Part shown: in pieces, positions 16,839 through 25,133 of the stretch
How positions within the stretch are numbered: position 1 is the stretch's first letter
How the letters are laid out: every line of letters begins with the position of its first letter
Assembly (NCBI GenBank): GCA_034926785.1
Contig: JAYFQU010000015.1
Span: forward strand, 1 to 64,000
Source of the DNA: UBA7703 sp034926785
GTDB lineage: Bacteria; Bacillota; Clostridia; Christensenellales; CAG-138
DNA: 64,000 nucleotides
Direction: 5' to 3'
Position numbers and translations under genes: made by a program
The notes under the pieces: generated by a model
The model's database searches: none
Told to the model about the DNA's origin: nothing
What the model saw: the letters and a program-made list of their open reading frames with translations, nothing else

Positions 16839-17093
16839 ATGGACAAGACGTTATGGATCGTCTTAGGCGTGTTCGCGGGGCTGGTCGCCCTGATCTTGAT
16901 TCTCAAAGCCGTTCGCGCCAAGCAGGAAAGCTTGTATGGCGACGACGAAGAGGAAGAAATTGCTGTGAGCGCGGCCGCGCCCGCAATCACGAACCGCGGC
17001 GAGCTTGTCGCCGTTGCTGCCAGCTGCATCGCCGAGGTGCTGGGCAAGGACGTTTCCGGCCTTCGCATCGTCTCGCTCAAGCAGGTTGATTAA
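16839..17093 (+). CDS. OadG-family sodium-pump decarboxylase gamma subunit
   Basis: An 84-residue protein with a single N-terminal membrane helix (residues 4-24), an acidic linker (GDDEEEE) and a C-terminal tail. This is the plan of the gamma subunit of oxaloacetate/methylmalonyl-CoA decarboxylases, which holds the carboxyltransferase to the membrane beta subunit. Two further subunit genes follow on the same strand, which supports the call. The start has GGAGG upstream. A small 7-bp inverted repeat (16792-16807, AGGATGA/TCATCCT) lies about 30 bases upstream and could be an operator. Confidence 0.82.
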   Translation: MDKTLWIVLGVFAGLVALILILKAVRAKQESLYGDDEEEEIAVSAAAPAITNRGELVAVAASCIAEVLGKDVSGLRIVSLKQVD

Positions 17094-17156
17094 GCCGGAA
17101 TAAGCCGTTCAATCAGAATCGTTAATTTCACATATAGAATAATATCGGAGGTAATT

Positions 17157-17507
17157 ATGCGTAATTTTCTTGTGAACGTCAATGGAACACAGTATGAAGT
17201 AGCCGTCGAAGAGATCGACGGAAAAGCAGCCCCCGCCGCGAAGCCCGCGCCCGCCGCAGCGCCGGTTGCCGCGCCCGTTGCCGCCGCTGCCGGCGCAACC
17301 AAGGTGACCGCGCCGATGCCCGGAACCATCCTTGGCGTCAACGTCAAGGAAGGCGAGAGCGTCAAGACCGGCCAGCCGATCTTCGTGCTCGAAGCCATGA
17401 AGATGGAGAGCGACATCACCGCACCCATGAACGGAACCGTCCGTGGCATCAATGTGCATAAGGGTGATTCCGTGGAAGCCGGCAAACTGCTCTGCACCAT
17501 CGAGTAA
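17157..17507 (+). CDS. Biotin carboxyl carrier subunit
   Basis: A 116-residue biotinyl protein. An N-terminal about 20-residue strand region is followed by a long Ala/Pro linker (23-48) and a biotinyl domain with the modification site EAMKMES, lysine K82. The domain carries the carboxyl group as carboxybiotin between the carboxyltransferase and the decarboxylating beta subunit. The Ala-Pro linker is typical of mobile swinging arms. The start follows GGAGG. It lies 63 bases after the OadG gene and 258 bases before the carboxyltransferase gene. Confidence 0.93.
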   Translation: MRNFLVNVNGTQYEVAVEEIDGKAAPAAKPAPAAAPVAAPVAAAAGATKVTAPMPGTILGVNVKEGESVKTGQPIFVLEAMKMESDITAPMNGTVRGINVHKGDSVEAGKLLCTIE

Positions 17508-17765
17508 GTTCATGATTCGCGCCGGAGCGCGTGTGAGTCCGGGCATCCAGCAGATGCCGCGGGATGATCGCGCCCAGCGTATCGGTTCTTGCGGCAACGG
17601 CAAGAGCGCGCCTGCAACTGGCCTGTTTCGCGTCATACTGCCGCAAGCGTCAGGAGCCGCCGGTTCGGGCGACACCTTTTTTACCATCTTCTCGTAAAGA
17701 CACCATGGCGTCACGTCCGGCGGGAACGAATTTCCGTCCTGCGTCGCCGAAAGGAGAAACACCAA

Positions 17766-19175
17766 ATGAGCAAACTATTCATTACCGATACGATCCTCCG
17801 CGACGCGCACCAGTCCCAGGCTGCAACGCGCATGCGCATCGAGGATATGCTTCCTGCCTGTGAAGTGCTCGATTCCATCGGCTATTGGTCGCTGGAGGTT
17901 TGGGGCGGAGCAACGTTTGACGCATGCCTGCGCTTCCTCAACGAAGACCCCTGGGAGCGCCTGCGCAAGCTGCGCAAGGCCTTGCCGAATACAAAGCTGC
18001 AGATGCTCTTCCGCGGACAGAATATCCTCGGATACAAGCATTATGCGGATGACGTGGTAGAGCAGTTCTGTAAAAAGTCTATCGAAAACGGCATTGATGT
18101 CGTGCGTATTTTCGACGCTGTCAACGATATTCGAAATCTTGAGAGCGCCATTCACTTCACGAAGAAGTATGGCGGAATCTGCGAGCCGGCCATCAGCTAT
18201 ACGGTCTCTCCCGTGCACAACGAGGACTATTTTGTCAAGCTGGCAAAAGAGCTCGTCCAGATGGGTGCGGACACGATCTGCATCAAGGACATGGCGAACC
18301 TGCTGCTGCCGTTCGATGCATATTCGCTTATTACGCGCCTGAAGAAGGAAATCAGCGTACCGATTCATCTGCACACACACAACACCACCGGCACAGGCGA
18401 CATGGTTTACCTCATGGCCGCGCAAGCCGGCGTGGATATTGTGGACACCGCGCTCTCTCCCTTTGGCAACGGCACCGCGCAGCCCGCAACCGAGCCGCTC
18501 GTCGCAACGCTTAAGGGCACCGAGCGTGACACGGGTCTCGACCTGATGAAACTCTCCGAGGCGGCGAAGTTCTTCCGCCCCGTGGCGGATCGCATGCTTG
18601 CAGACGGCACGATCTCCGTTAAGTCCCTTGGCGTGGACACCAACACGCTGCTGTATCAGGTTCCGGGCGGCATGCTCTCCAACCTGATCTCCCAGCTCAA
18701 GGAAGCCGGAAAATCCGACAAGTACTATGACGTGCTGGAAGAGGTTCCGCGCGTTCGCAAGGATTTCGGCTATCCGCCGCTTGTTACGCCCACGAGTCAG
18801 ATCGTCGGCACGCAGGCTGTGCTCAACGTCATCAACGGCGAGCGCTACAAGGTGTTCACGAAGGAGAGCAAGGCGTTGCTCCACGGTGAATATGGCACGC
18901 TGCCCGCGCCGGTCAACGAAGAGGTGCGCCGCAAGGCCATCGGCGACGCGGAGGTCATCACCTGCCGCCCCGCCGACCTGCTCAAACCGGAGTTGGAGCA
19001 GTATCGCGAGGAGATCAAAGACCACATCCGCCAAGAAGAGGATGTGCTGAGCTATGCGCTCTTCCCGCAGGTTGCGCTCAAGTTTTTTGAAGCGCGCGAA
19101 GCGGCGGAGCGAAAAGCGACAGAACCGGCAGACGACGGCGTTCGCACGCTGTATGTTGAGGATATAGGCGCATAA
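17766..19175 (+). CDS. oadA: Oxaloacetate decarboxylase alpha / pyruvate carboxylase subunit B-type carboxyltransferase
   Basis: A 469-residue carboxyltransferase of the DRE-TIM family, without the biotinyl domain, which is a separate gene here. Catalytic-site stretches are DTILRDAHQSQAATRM at the N-terminus, the metal-binding HLHTHNTTG and ICIKDMANLL. The C-terminal PYC_OADA domain follows residue about 290. It transfers CO2 between oxaloacetate or pyruvate and biotin. The ATG at 17766 follows AAAGGAG. The small OadG and biotin carrier genes upstream suggest a sodium-pumping decarboxylase, but no oadB gene is in the window, so a soluble pyruvate carboxylase-like use cannot be excluded. Confidence 0.9.
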   Translation: MSKLFITDTILRDAHQSQAATRMRIEDMLPACEVLDSIGYWSLEVWGGATFDACLRFLNEDPWERLRKLRKALPNTKLQMLFRGQNILGYKHYADDVVEQFCKKSIENGIDVVRIFDAVNDIRNLESAIHFTKKYGGICEPAISYTVSPVHNEDYFVKLAKELVQMGADTICIKDMANLLLPFDAYSLITRLKKEISVPIHLHTHNTTGTGDMVYLMAAQAGVDIVDTALSPFGNGTAQPATEPLVATLKGTERDTGLDLMKLSEAAKFFRPVADRMLADGTISVKSLGVDTNTLLYQVPGGMLSNLISQLKEAGKSDKYYDVLEEVPRVRKDFGYPPLVTPTSQIVGTQAVLNVINGERYKVFTKESKALLHGEYGTLPAPVNEEVRRKAIGDAEVITCRPADLLKPELEQYREEIKDHIRQEEDVLSYALFPQVALKFFEAREAAERKATEPADDGVRTLYVEDIGA

Positions 19176-19733
19176 ATGAGACATCTGCCGAACATCCTTT
19201 CTGGAATACGGCTGATTCTTGTCGGCGCTTTTGTGATGCTGTTTCGGGCAGGCAGGTTTCTGCCTGCCCTTTGCGTGTTCTTACTCGCTTTTTTCACGGA
19301 TATTCTGGATGGCCATCTCGCAAGGACGCATGGATGGGTGACCGACATCGGGAAACTGCTGGATCCGCTTGCGGATAAGATGATGACGCTTGCGGCTCTT
19401 GTCTGTATTTACCTTGGAAAACAAAAACCGATTTATCTGGTTCTGTTTTTACTCATGGCGGTCAAAGAACTGCTGATGCTGATTGGCGGCATCTTTATGG
19501 CAAAACGGAAAGTGGTTGCCATGGCGTATTGGCCCGGCAAGGTCGCAACGGGGTTATTCGCCATTGGCGTGATGCTTTCACTGCTGTCTTTCCTCTCGCT
19601 GAAGGTGGAGCCGTGGGACATCGTCGCGCTCGCAATTGCGACCGCCACGTCCTATTTCGCATTGGTCTATTATGCGATCAAGCAGCTGCCGCGGGCGTTT
19701 GAGCGGATGGGGGACAAGGCGACCGACGCATAA
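19176..19733 (+). CDS. pgsA: CDP-alcohol phosphatidyltransferase, PgsA-like
   Basis: A 185-residue membrane enzyme with about five helices, probably making phosphatidylglycerol phosphate from CDP-diacylglycerol and glycerol-3-phosphate. The family metal-binding signature D-x2-DG-x2-AR-x8-G-x3-D-x3-D is complete at D42, D45, D63 and D67 (TDILDGHLAR...GKLLDPLAD). It begins one base after the oadA stop, so it is co-transcribed with the decarboxylase genes or at least read through. Cardiolipin synthase or another CDP-alcohol transferase is a possible alternative, but length and motif fit PgsA best. Confidence 0.87.
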   Translation: MRHLPNILSGIRLILVGAFVMLFRAGRFLPALCVFLLAFFTDILDGHLARTHGWVTDIGKLLDPLADKMMTLAALVCIYLGKQKPIYLVLFLLMAVKELLMLIGGIFMAKRKVVAMAYWPGKVATGLFAIGVMLSLLSFLSLKVEPWDIVALAIATATSYFALVYYAIKQLPRAFERMGDKATDA

Positions 19734-19793
19734 GACCGTCGAGAGCGCTGCGGCGTTCAAGGGCATAGGTCACCGTACAATTCTGAAAAAGGC

Positions 19794-19822
19794 TTGCATT
19801 TGTATCAAAAGGCTGTTATACT
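19794..19822 (+). promoter_or_regulatory. Promoter of the rimP-nusA-infB operon
   Basis: TTGCAT (19794-19799), 17 bases, TATACT (19817-19822). The inferred transcript has a leader of about 120 bases before the rimP start. Confidence 0.7.
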
Positions 19823-19852
19823 GCAACTGTTGGATGTATGAACTTTTAGCGG

Positions 19853-19923
19853 AGAGTGGGCAAAACCCACTCTTTCGTTTTGAAGGGTGCTTTTTTGGAT
19901 TGTCATTCGCCAATTGTGGCGAA
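19853..19923 (+). promoter_or_regulatory. Structured rimP leader with two hairpins
   Basis: A first perfect 8-bp hairpin (AGAGTGGG/CCCACTCT, 19853-19873, loop CAAAA) is followed by TTTCGTTTTG. A second 6-bp hairpin (TTCGCC/GGCGAA, 19906-19923) lies just before the rimP ribosome site, after a T6 run. A GAGTGGG/CCCACTC hairpin upstream of rimP is common in Bacillota. It may be an attenuator responding to NusA, which this operon encodes, but that role is inferred. Confidence 0.55.
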
Positions 19924-19950
19924 CAGACAACAGATATTTGGAGGAACGCA

Positions 19951-20403
19951 TTGAATACCGCGCAAAAGGTAGAACAACTGCTCAAACAGCCCGTAGAAGC
20001 GCTCGGCTATGAACTCTGCGACGTGGAATTCATCAAGGAATATGGCGATTGGGTGCTTACGCTCTATATTAACAAGCCGGAAGGCGTGACCATTGACGAT
20101 TGCGAGCGGGTCAGCCGGGCGATGGATCCGATTCTTGACGAGGCAGACCCGATTGAACAGGCGTACTACCTCTCCGTTTCGTCTCTTGGATTGGACAGAC
20201 CGTTGAAAAAAGATGCGGATTACAACCGAAATCTCGGCAAACGCATCGAGATTAAGCTATTTGCGCCCAAAAACGGGAAAAAAGAATTTGTTGGGGAGCT
20301 GGTTCGTTTTGACGAAGCCAGCGTTACCGTTTTGCTTGAGGGCGGCGAGTTGACGCTGGAACGGAAAGCCATCGCGCTGGCGCGGCCGGAACTCGTATTT
20401 TAA
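19951..20403 (+). CDS. rimP: Ribosome maturation factor RimP
   Basis: A 150-residue RimP, which helps assemble the 30S head. The N-terminal alpha-beta domain has VEALGYELCDVEF and LYINKPEGVTIDDCERVSRA; the C-terminal SH3-like domain starts at VSSLGLDRPLKKDADYNRN. The start is TTG at 19951 with GGAGG six bases upstream; a longer open frame from 19636 crosses the promoter and leader and is not credible. It is the first gene of the rimP-nusA-ylxR-ylxQ-infB-rbfA operon, in the order usual for Bacillota. Confidence 0.96.
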   Translation: MNTAQKVEQLLKQPVEALGYELCDVEFIKEYGDWVLTLYINKPEGVTIDDCERVSRAMDPILDEADPIEQAYYLSVSSLGLDRPLKKDADYNRNLGKRIEIKLFAPKNGKKEFVGELVRFDEASVTVLLEGGELTLERKAIALARPELVF

Positions 20404-20483
20404 CGCGGAGATCTGGCGCGCAAAAACCATGATGAATGTTATGTGTAGGAACACACGGGATTATTGATAAGGAGTAAAACCAG

Positions 20484-21569
20484 ATGAACACAGAGTTTGT
20501 CGAAGCATTGAATGCGCTGGAGAAGGAGCGCGGCATCAGCAAGGACGTGCTGATTCTCGCCATCGAAGCGGCGCTGACCTCGGCCTATAAGCGCAATTAC
20601 GGCGCAACGGCGAATGTTCGCGCGCAGATTGATCCGCGCAGCGGCGAGTTTCGCATCTATGCTTCCAAAACAGTTGCTGAGATCGTAGAAAACCCGATCA
20701 ACGAGATTTCGCTTGCGGATGCCAAGCGCGTCAACGTCCTGTATGAAGTGGGCGATGTGCTGGAGGAAGAGGTGAAAGCGAAGGAATTCTCGCGCATTGC
20801 GGCGCAGACGGCCAAGCAGGTTGTCGTGCAGCGTATTCGCGAGGCGGAGCGCGGCGTTATCTATGAAGAATATGTAGAAAAAGAGAACGAGGTGCTCACC
20901 GCGATTGTTCAGCGCGTGGAGAAGGGCAATGTCTACGTTGAACTGGGCAAGACGGACGGCATTCTCACGCCCAATGAAATGATCCCCGGCGAAACCTATG
21001 AAAATAACGACCGCATCAAGGTATATGTTTTGGAAGTGCGCAAGGACAGCAAGGGGCCGCAGGTTCTCGTCAGCCGCACGCATCCGGGCCTCGTGAAGCG
21101 TCTCTTCGAACTGGAAGTTCCCGAGATTCAAACCGGCGTTGTGCAGATTAAGTCTATCGCGCGCGAGGCGGGATTCCGCACCAAGGTCGCGATGCATTCG
21201 AACGACCTGCAGGTGGATGCTGTCGGCGCTTGCGTGGGTCAGCGCGGCGCGCGTGTGGAGCGCATCGTCAATGAACTGCACAATGAAAAAATTGACATCA
21301 TCGAATGGGATTCCGACTCTGCGGTATATATCGCAAAGGCGCTGAGCCCGGCGAAGGTGCTTATGGTTTATATCAATGAAGAGGAAAAGGCCGCAAAAGT
21401 AATCGTCCCCGATTCACAGCTCTCTCTCGCCATCGGTAAAGAGGGTCAGAATGCGCGTCTTGCCGCGAAGCTCACCGGCTGGAAGATCGACATCAAGAGC
21501 CAATCTCAGGCGGAAGAGGCGATGGACGCCTATTATCACAACGACGAACCGGCCGAAAGCGAGGCGTAA
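20484..21569 (+). CDS. nusA: Transcription termination/antitermination factor NusA
   Basis: A 361-residue NusA: N-terminal RNA-polymerase-binding domain (about 1-125), S1 domain (about 135-200, YVELGKTDGILTPNEMIPGE) and two KH domains, with GACVGQRGARVERIVNEL and SLAIGKEGQNARLAAKL as their GxxG segments. It lacks the acidic C-terminal repeats of the enterobacterial protein, as is usual in Bacillota. It controls pausing, intrinsic termination and transcription-translation coupling. The ATG at 20484 follows AAGGAG. Confidence 0.98.
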   Translation: MNTEFVEALNALEKERGISKDVLILAIEAALTSAYKRNYGATANVRAQIDPRSGEFRIYASKTVAEIVENPINEISLADAKRVNVLYEVGDVLEEEVKAKEFSRIAAQTAKQVVVQRIREAERGVIYEEYVEKENEVLTAIVQRVEKGNVYVELGKTDGILTPNEMIPGETYENNDRIKVYVLEVRKDSKGPQVLVSRTHPGLVKRLFELEVPEIQTGVVQIKSIAREAGFRTKVAMHSNDLQVDAVGACVGQRGARVERIVNELHNEKIDIIEWDSDSAVYIAKALSPAKVLMVYINEEEKAAKVIVPDSQLSLAIGKEGQNARLAAKLTGWKIDIKSQSQAEEAMDAYYHNDEPAESEA

Positions 21570-21572
21570 GGC

Positions 21573-21851
21573 TTGGCAAAGAAAATCCCTATGCGGATGT
21601 GCGTTTCCTGCCGGGAGATGCAGCCCAAAAAGGAATTGGTGCGTGTGGTGCGTACGCCGGAGGGCGCGGTGATCCTCGACGCTACCGGGCGCGCAAACGG
21701 GCGGGGAGCGTATCTCTGCAAAAAGAGCGCCTGCCTGGAAAAGGCGATCAAGTCCCGTGCGCTGGAGCGCGCGCTGGAGACGAAGATTGAGCCGGAAACC
21801 TATGACACACTGCGCGCGCAGTTTGCAACCTATCATGAACAGCAAACTTAA
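21573..21851 (+). CDS. rnpM: YlxR-family RNA-binding protein (RnpM)
   Basis: A 92-residue DUF448 protein with the family signature RMCVSCREMQPKKELVRVVR and GRGAYLCKKSACLEKA. Homologues between nusA and infB bind RNA, and the Bacillus protein modulates RNase P. The start is TTG at 21573 behind a GAGG-containing site at the end of nusA. Its end overlaps the next gene by 17 bases, so translation is probably coupled. Confidence 0.93.
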   Translation: MAKKIPMRMCVSCREMQPKKELVRVVRTPEGAVILDATGRANGRGAYLCKKSACLEKAIKSRALERALETKIEPETYDTLRAQFATYHEQQT

Positions 21852-22131
21852 CAGCGCAATCGGGTTCGCGATGAAAGCGGGCAAGCTTGTTTCCGGCGAT
21901 TTCTCGGTTGAGAAAACGGTTCGCGCCAGAAAGGCGAAACTCGCGCTGATTGACAGCGAGGCTTCGGATAACACGAAGGATAAATACCGCAGCATGTGCG
22001 AAAACGCCGGCATTGCACTCATCGAGGTAGAGGAATTGGGACGATGGATTGGCAAGCCCGGACGGATGATTGCGGCGGCAACGGATGAACAGTTTACTAC
22101 TATGATCAAACGCGCGTCCGCGCAGGAATAA
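21835..22131 (+). CDS. ylxQ: L7Ae-family ribosomal/RNA-binding protein YlxQ
   Basis: A 98-residue L7Ae/L30e/S12e-fold protein that begins MNSKLNSAIGFAMKAGKLVSG and has the conserved AKLALIDSEASDNTKDKY core. Such proteins bind kink-turn RNA; YlxQ associates with ribosomes in Bacillota. The ATG at 21835 lies inside the end of ylxR, as is normal for this operon. A longer open frame from 21757 only overlaps ylxR and is not used. Confidence 0.93.
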   Translation: MNSKLNSAIGFAMKAGKLVSGDFSVEKTVRARKAKLALIDSEASDNTKDKYRSMCENAGIALIEVEELGRWIGKPGRMIAAATDEQFTTMIKRASAQE

Positions 22132-22166
22132 CGCGGACTGCGAAAAACGCGGGGGTAACGACGTAA

Positions 22167-25082
22167 ATGGCAAAAAACAATTTTCTGGAGTCGGCAAACG
22201 GAATTCAGAAGAACACAAAAGAACTTCTGGAAAGGCTGTCTAACACGCAGAGCGCCGTTGGCGAACTGCTTGTTTCAGTGCGTCATTCCGAAAGCGAATT
22301 TCTTGACAAGGAGGAGCAAAAGCGCAAGGCGCGAGAAGAGCGCGAGCGCATGGAGCGTTTGCGCGACTTGCTTGACTCCGATCAGGATCATGCCGCGCAT
22401 GCCGGCGGAAGAGACGACGAGGATGCCCCCGTGGCAAAGCCTGCTCTGAAAGAGGAAAAAACAGTTCCGGCACCGCAAGCCGCGGAGAAATCGGTTGAAG
22501 AACCGGTTGCGCCCGCGCAACCGGAGGCGCCGAAACATGCGCCCAAACCGGAACCGCAGGAAGCGCCCGCGGCAGAACAGCCGGAACCCGTGAAACCGCA
22601 GGTGGCGCAGGAAGCGCCGAAGAAACCGGCCGGAAGCGGATATGAGGCGCATGCCATTGTGCAGGATGACCGTCGTCGGCCGCCGCAGCAGCAAGGCGAG
22701 CGCGCGCCATATCAACAAAACCGGCCGCAACAGGACGGCTATGCTCCGCGCCCGCAGCAGGGCCAGCAGGGCGGCTATGCCCCGCGCCCGCAGCAGGGCC
22801 AGCAGGGCGGCTACGCCCCGCGTCCGCAGCAGGGTCAACAGGGCGGCTACGCACCGCGCCCGCAGCAGGGTCAACAGGGCGGTTACGCACCGCGCCCGCA
22901 GCAGGGCCAGCAGGGCGGCTACGCACCGCGCCCGCAGGGTGGTCAGCAGGGTGGCTATGCGCCGCGTCCGCAGGGTGGTCAGCAGGGTGGCTATGCGCCG
23001 CGTCCGCAAGGACAGGGCGGTTACGCGCCGCGCCCGCAAGGGCAGGCCGGTATGCCGCCGCGCGGCCCGCGTCCTTCCACCGGAGGGACGGCGCCGGTTC
23101 CCGCCGCAGGCGGTAAAGAGCGGGTCAGCAACTATGACCCGAACAAGAGTGCCTATGCCCGCGCAAAAGAAGCGGAAAATAAAAAAGCGAAAAACAAGAA
23201 AGCGATTGCACGCGAAACCGCGCCCAGCGCAAGCAACTGGGATGAAGACGCAGCAACCGGCAATCGCCGGCCAAGGCGCGGCGTAAAGCAACCCATGCGG
23301 CGGCCGGAACCCGTCGTGATCGAAAAGGCGGTGATCACCACGGATACCATCACGGTAAAAGAACTCTCGGAGAAGATCGGCAAGCCCGCATCCGAGATCA
23401 TCAAAAAGCTCTTCCTGCTCGGTATGCCAACAACGATCAATCAGGAGATCGATTTTGACACCTGCGAACTCGTTGCTTCGGACTTTGGCATCGAACTGGA
23501 ACTCAAGATTGCAAAGACGTTTGAAGAGGTGCTCTCCGACAGCGCATCCACGGATTCCGATGCGCCGGAACTGCTCAAGCCCCGCCCGCCGGTGGTCACG
23601 ATCATGGGCCACGTCGACCACGGCAAGACCTCCCTGCTGGACGCGATTCGCAACAGCAGCGTCACCGAGGGCGAAGCTGGCGGCATCACCCAGCACATCG
23701 GCGCATATACCGTCCTGTGCAACGACAAGCAAATCACATTTATCGACACACCGGGTCATGAGGCGTTCACCTCCATGCGCGCACGCGGCGCGCAGGTGAC
23801 GGACATCGTCATTCTGGTTGTTGCGGCGGATGATGGCATCATGCCGCAGACGGTTGAGGCGATCAACCACGCAAAGGCGGCTGGCGTACCGATTATCGTC
23901 GCGATCAACAAAATGGATAAGCCGGACGCAGATCCGGATCGCATCAAGCAGCAGTTAACGGAGTATGAACTCGTCTCCGAAGAATGGGGCGGCCAGACCA
24001 TCGTGGTACCCGTCTCCGCCAAGAAGCTGACCGGCATCGATACGCTGCTGGAGATGGTTCTCCTGCAGGCGGACGTGCTGGAGCTCAAGGCCAATCCGGA
24101 TCGTCTCGCAAAGGGCACGATCATAGAGGCCAAGTTGGATAAGGGACGCGGTCCGCTCGCGACTGTGCTCGTTCAGAACGGAACGCTGCGCCGCGGGGAC
24201 ACCATTGTCGCAGGTACGGCCTACGGCAAGGTTCGCGCCATGACGGACGACCGCGGCAACGCGGTCAACGAGGCCGGACCCTCCATGCCGGTTGAGGTGC
24301 TGGGCTTTAGCGACGTGCCGGATGCGGGCGATATCCTTAACGTCGCCGAGGCGGACAAGCTCTCCCGCCAGGTGGTTGAGGAGCGCCGCGATAAGATCAA
24401 GGCCGCGCAGCTCAAGAGCAAGAGCAAAGTTTCCCTGGACGATCTGTTTACCCAAATGGCGGCGGACGAGCTCAAGGAGCTCAACGTCATCCTCAAGGCG
24501 GACGTACAGGGCTCGGTGGAAGCGGTCAAGCAGGCGCTGGAAAAACTCAGCAACGACGAGGTTCGCGTGCGCTGCATCCATGGCGGCGTCGGCGCGATCA
24601 CGGGCACGGATATCATGTTTGCCTCCGCTTCCAACGCCATCGTCATCGGCTTCAACGTCCGCCCGGATACGAGCGCGCGCGCCATGGCGGAGAAGGAGAA
24701 TGTTGACGTTCGCCTGTATCGCGTCATCTACAACGCGATCGACGATGTCAAGGCCGCCATGCAAGGCATGTTCAAGCCGATCTTTAAGGAGGTTGAGCTG
24801 GGCAGAGCCACCGTTCGCGAGACATTTAAGGTCACGGGCGTTGGAACCATCGCAGGCGCCTATATCAACGACGGCAAGATTGCGAGAAACGCGCAGATCC
24901 GCGTGGTGCGCGACAGCGTCGTAATCCACGAGGGCAAGATCTCCTCACTCAAGCGCTTTAAGGATGACGCGAAGGAAGTCCTCACGGGCTACGAATGCGG
25001 CATTGGCATCGACGGATTCAACGACCTTCAGGAAGGCGACGTCATTGAGGCGTTTGTCATGGAAGAGGTCAAGCGCACATAA
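22167..25082 (+). CDS. infB: Translation initiation factor IF-2
   Basis: A 971-residue GTPase that brings initiator tRNA to the 30S subunit. Residues 1-390 are a long low-complexity N-terminus, including nine Gly-Gly-Tyr-Ala-Pro-Arg-Pro-Gln repeats at 190-293. An IF2-N helix bundle follows near 393-445 (VKELSEKIGKPASEIIKKLF). The G domain has GHVDHGKT (481-488), DTPGHEAF and NKMD, then domains II, III and C2 to the end. The catalytic and tRNA-binding parts look complete; the N-terminal repeat is unusual in length and composition. The start is ATG at 22167 after a weak GGGGG site. Confidence 0.98.
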   Translation: MAKNNFLESANGIQKNTKELLERLSNTQSAVGELLVSVRHSESEFLDKEEQKRKAREERERMERLRDLLDSDQDHAAHAGGRDDEDAPVAKPALKEEKTVPAPQAAEKSVEEPVAPAQPEAPKHAPKPEPQEAPAAEQPEPVKPQVAQEAPKKPAGSGYEAHAIVQDDRRRPPQQQGERAPYQQNRPQQDGYAPRPQQGQQGGYAPRPQQGQQGGYAPRPQQGQQGGYAPRPQQGQQGGYAPRPQQGQQGGYAPRPQGGQQGGYAPRPQGGQQGGYAPRPQGQGGYAPRPQGQAGMPPRGPRPSTGGTAPVPAAGGKERVSNYDPNKSAYARAKEAENKKAKNKKAIARETAPSASNWDEDAATGNRRPRRGVKQPMRRPEPVVIEKAVITTDTITVKELSEKIGKPASEIIKKLFLLGMPTTINQEIDFDTCELVASDFGIELELKIAKTFEEVLSDSASTDSDAPELLKPRPPVVTIMGHVDHGKTSLLDAIRNSSVTEGEAGGITQHIGAYTVLCNDKQITFIDTPGHEAFTSMRARGAQVTDIVILVVAADDGIMPQTVEAINHAKAAGVPIIVAINKMDKPDADPDRIKQQLTEYELVSEEWGGQTIVVPVSAKKLTGIDTLLEMVLLQADVLELKANPDRLAKGTIIEAKLDKGRGPLATVLVQNGTLRRGDTIVAGTAYGKVRAMTDDRGNAVNEAGPSMPVEVLGFSDVPDAGDILNVAEADKLSRQVVEERRDKIKAAQLKSKSKVSLDDLFTQMAADELKELNVILKADVQGSVEAVKQALEKLSNDEVRVRCIHGGVGAITGTDIMFASASNAIVIGFNVRPDTSARAMAEKENVDVRLYRVIYNAIDDVKAAMQGMFKPIFKEVELGRATVRETFKVTGVGTIAGAYINDGKIARNAQIRVVRDSVVIHEGKISSLKRFKDDAKEVLTGYECGIGIDGFNDLQEGDVIEAFVMEEVKRT
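22734..23045 (+). repeat. In-frame tandem repeat inside infB (seven 36-bp and two 30-bp units)
   Basis: Seven 36-base units encode (D/G)GYAPRPQ(Q/G)GQQ and two 30-base units encode GGYAPRPQGQ. All units keep the reading frame. Many copies are nearly identical in DNA, differing at synonymous third positions, which fits recent expansion by slippage or unequal recombination. Confidence 0.95.
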
Positions 25083-25133
25083 ACGCAATCGCAAATGGCG
25101 GCCGTCCGGCTTCGTCCGGGCGGAGGAGGATAT

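Noticed and set aside
17775..19184. 469-codon open frame on the minus strand, antisense to the carboxyltransferase gene
   Set aside because: The plus-strand frame encodes a complete, recognisable enzyme. The antisense translation has no known motif and no ribosome site; long antisense frames are expected in GC-rich codon usage.
22734..23045. Regular repeat considered as a CRISPR array
   Set aside because: The units are contiguous without unique spacers, keep the reading frame, and lie inside infB.
22275..23870. 531-codon antisense frame over the infB N-terminus
   Set aside because: Its repeats are simply the complement of the infB repeat; no start signal or homology.
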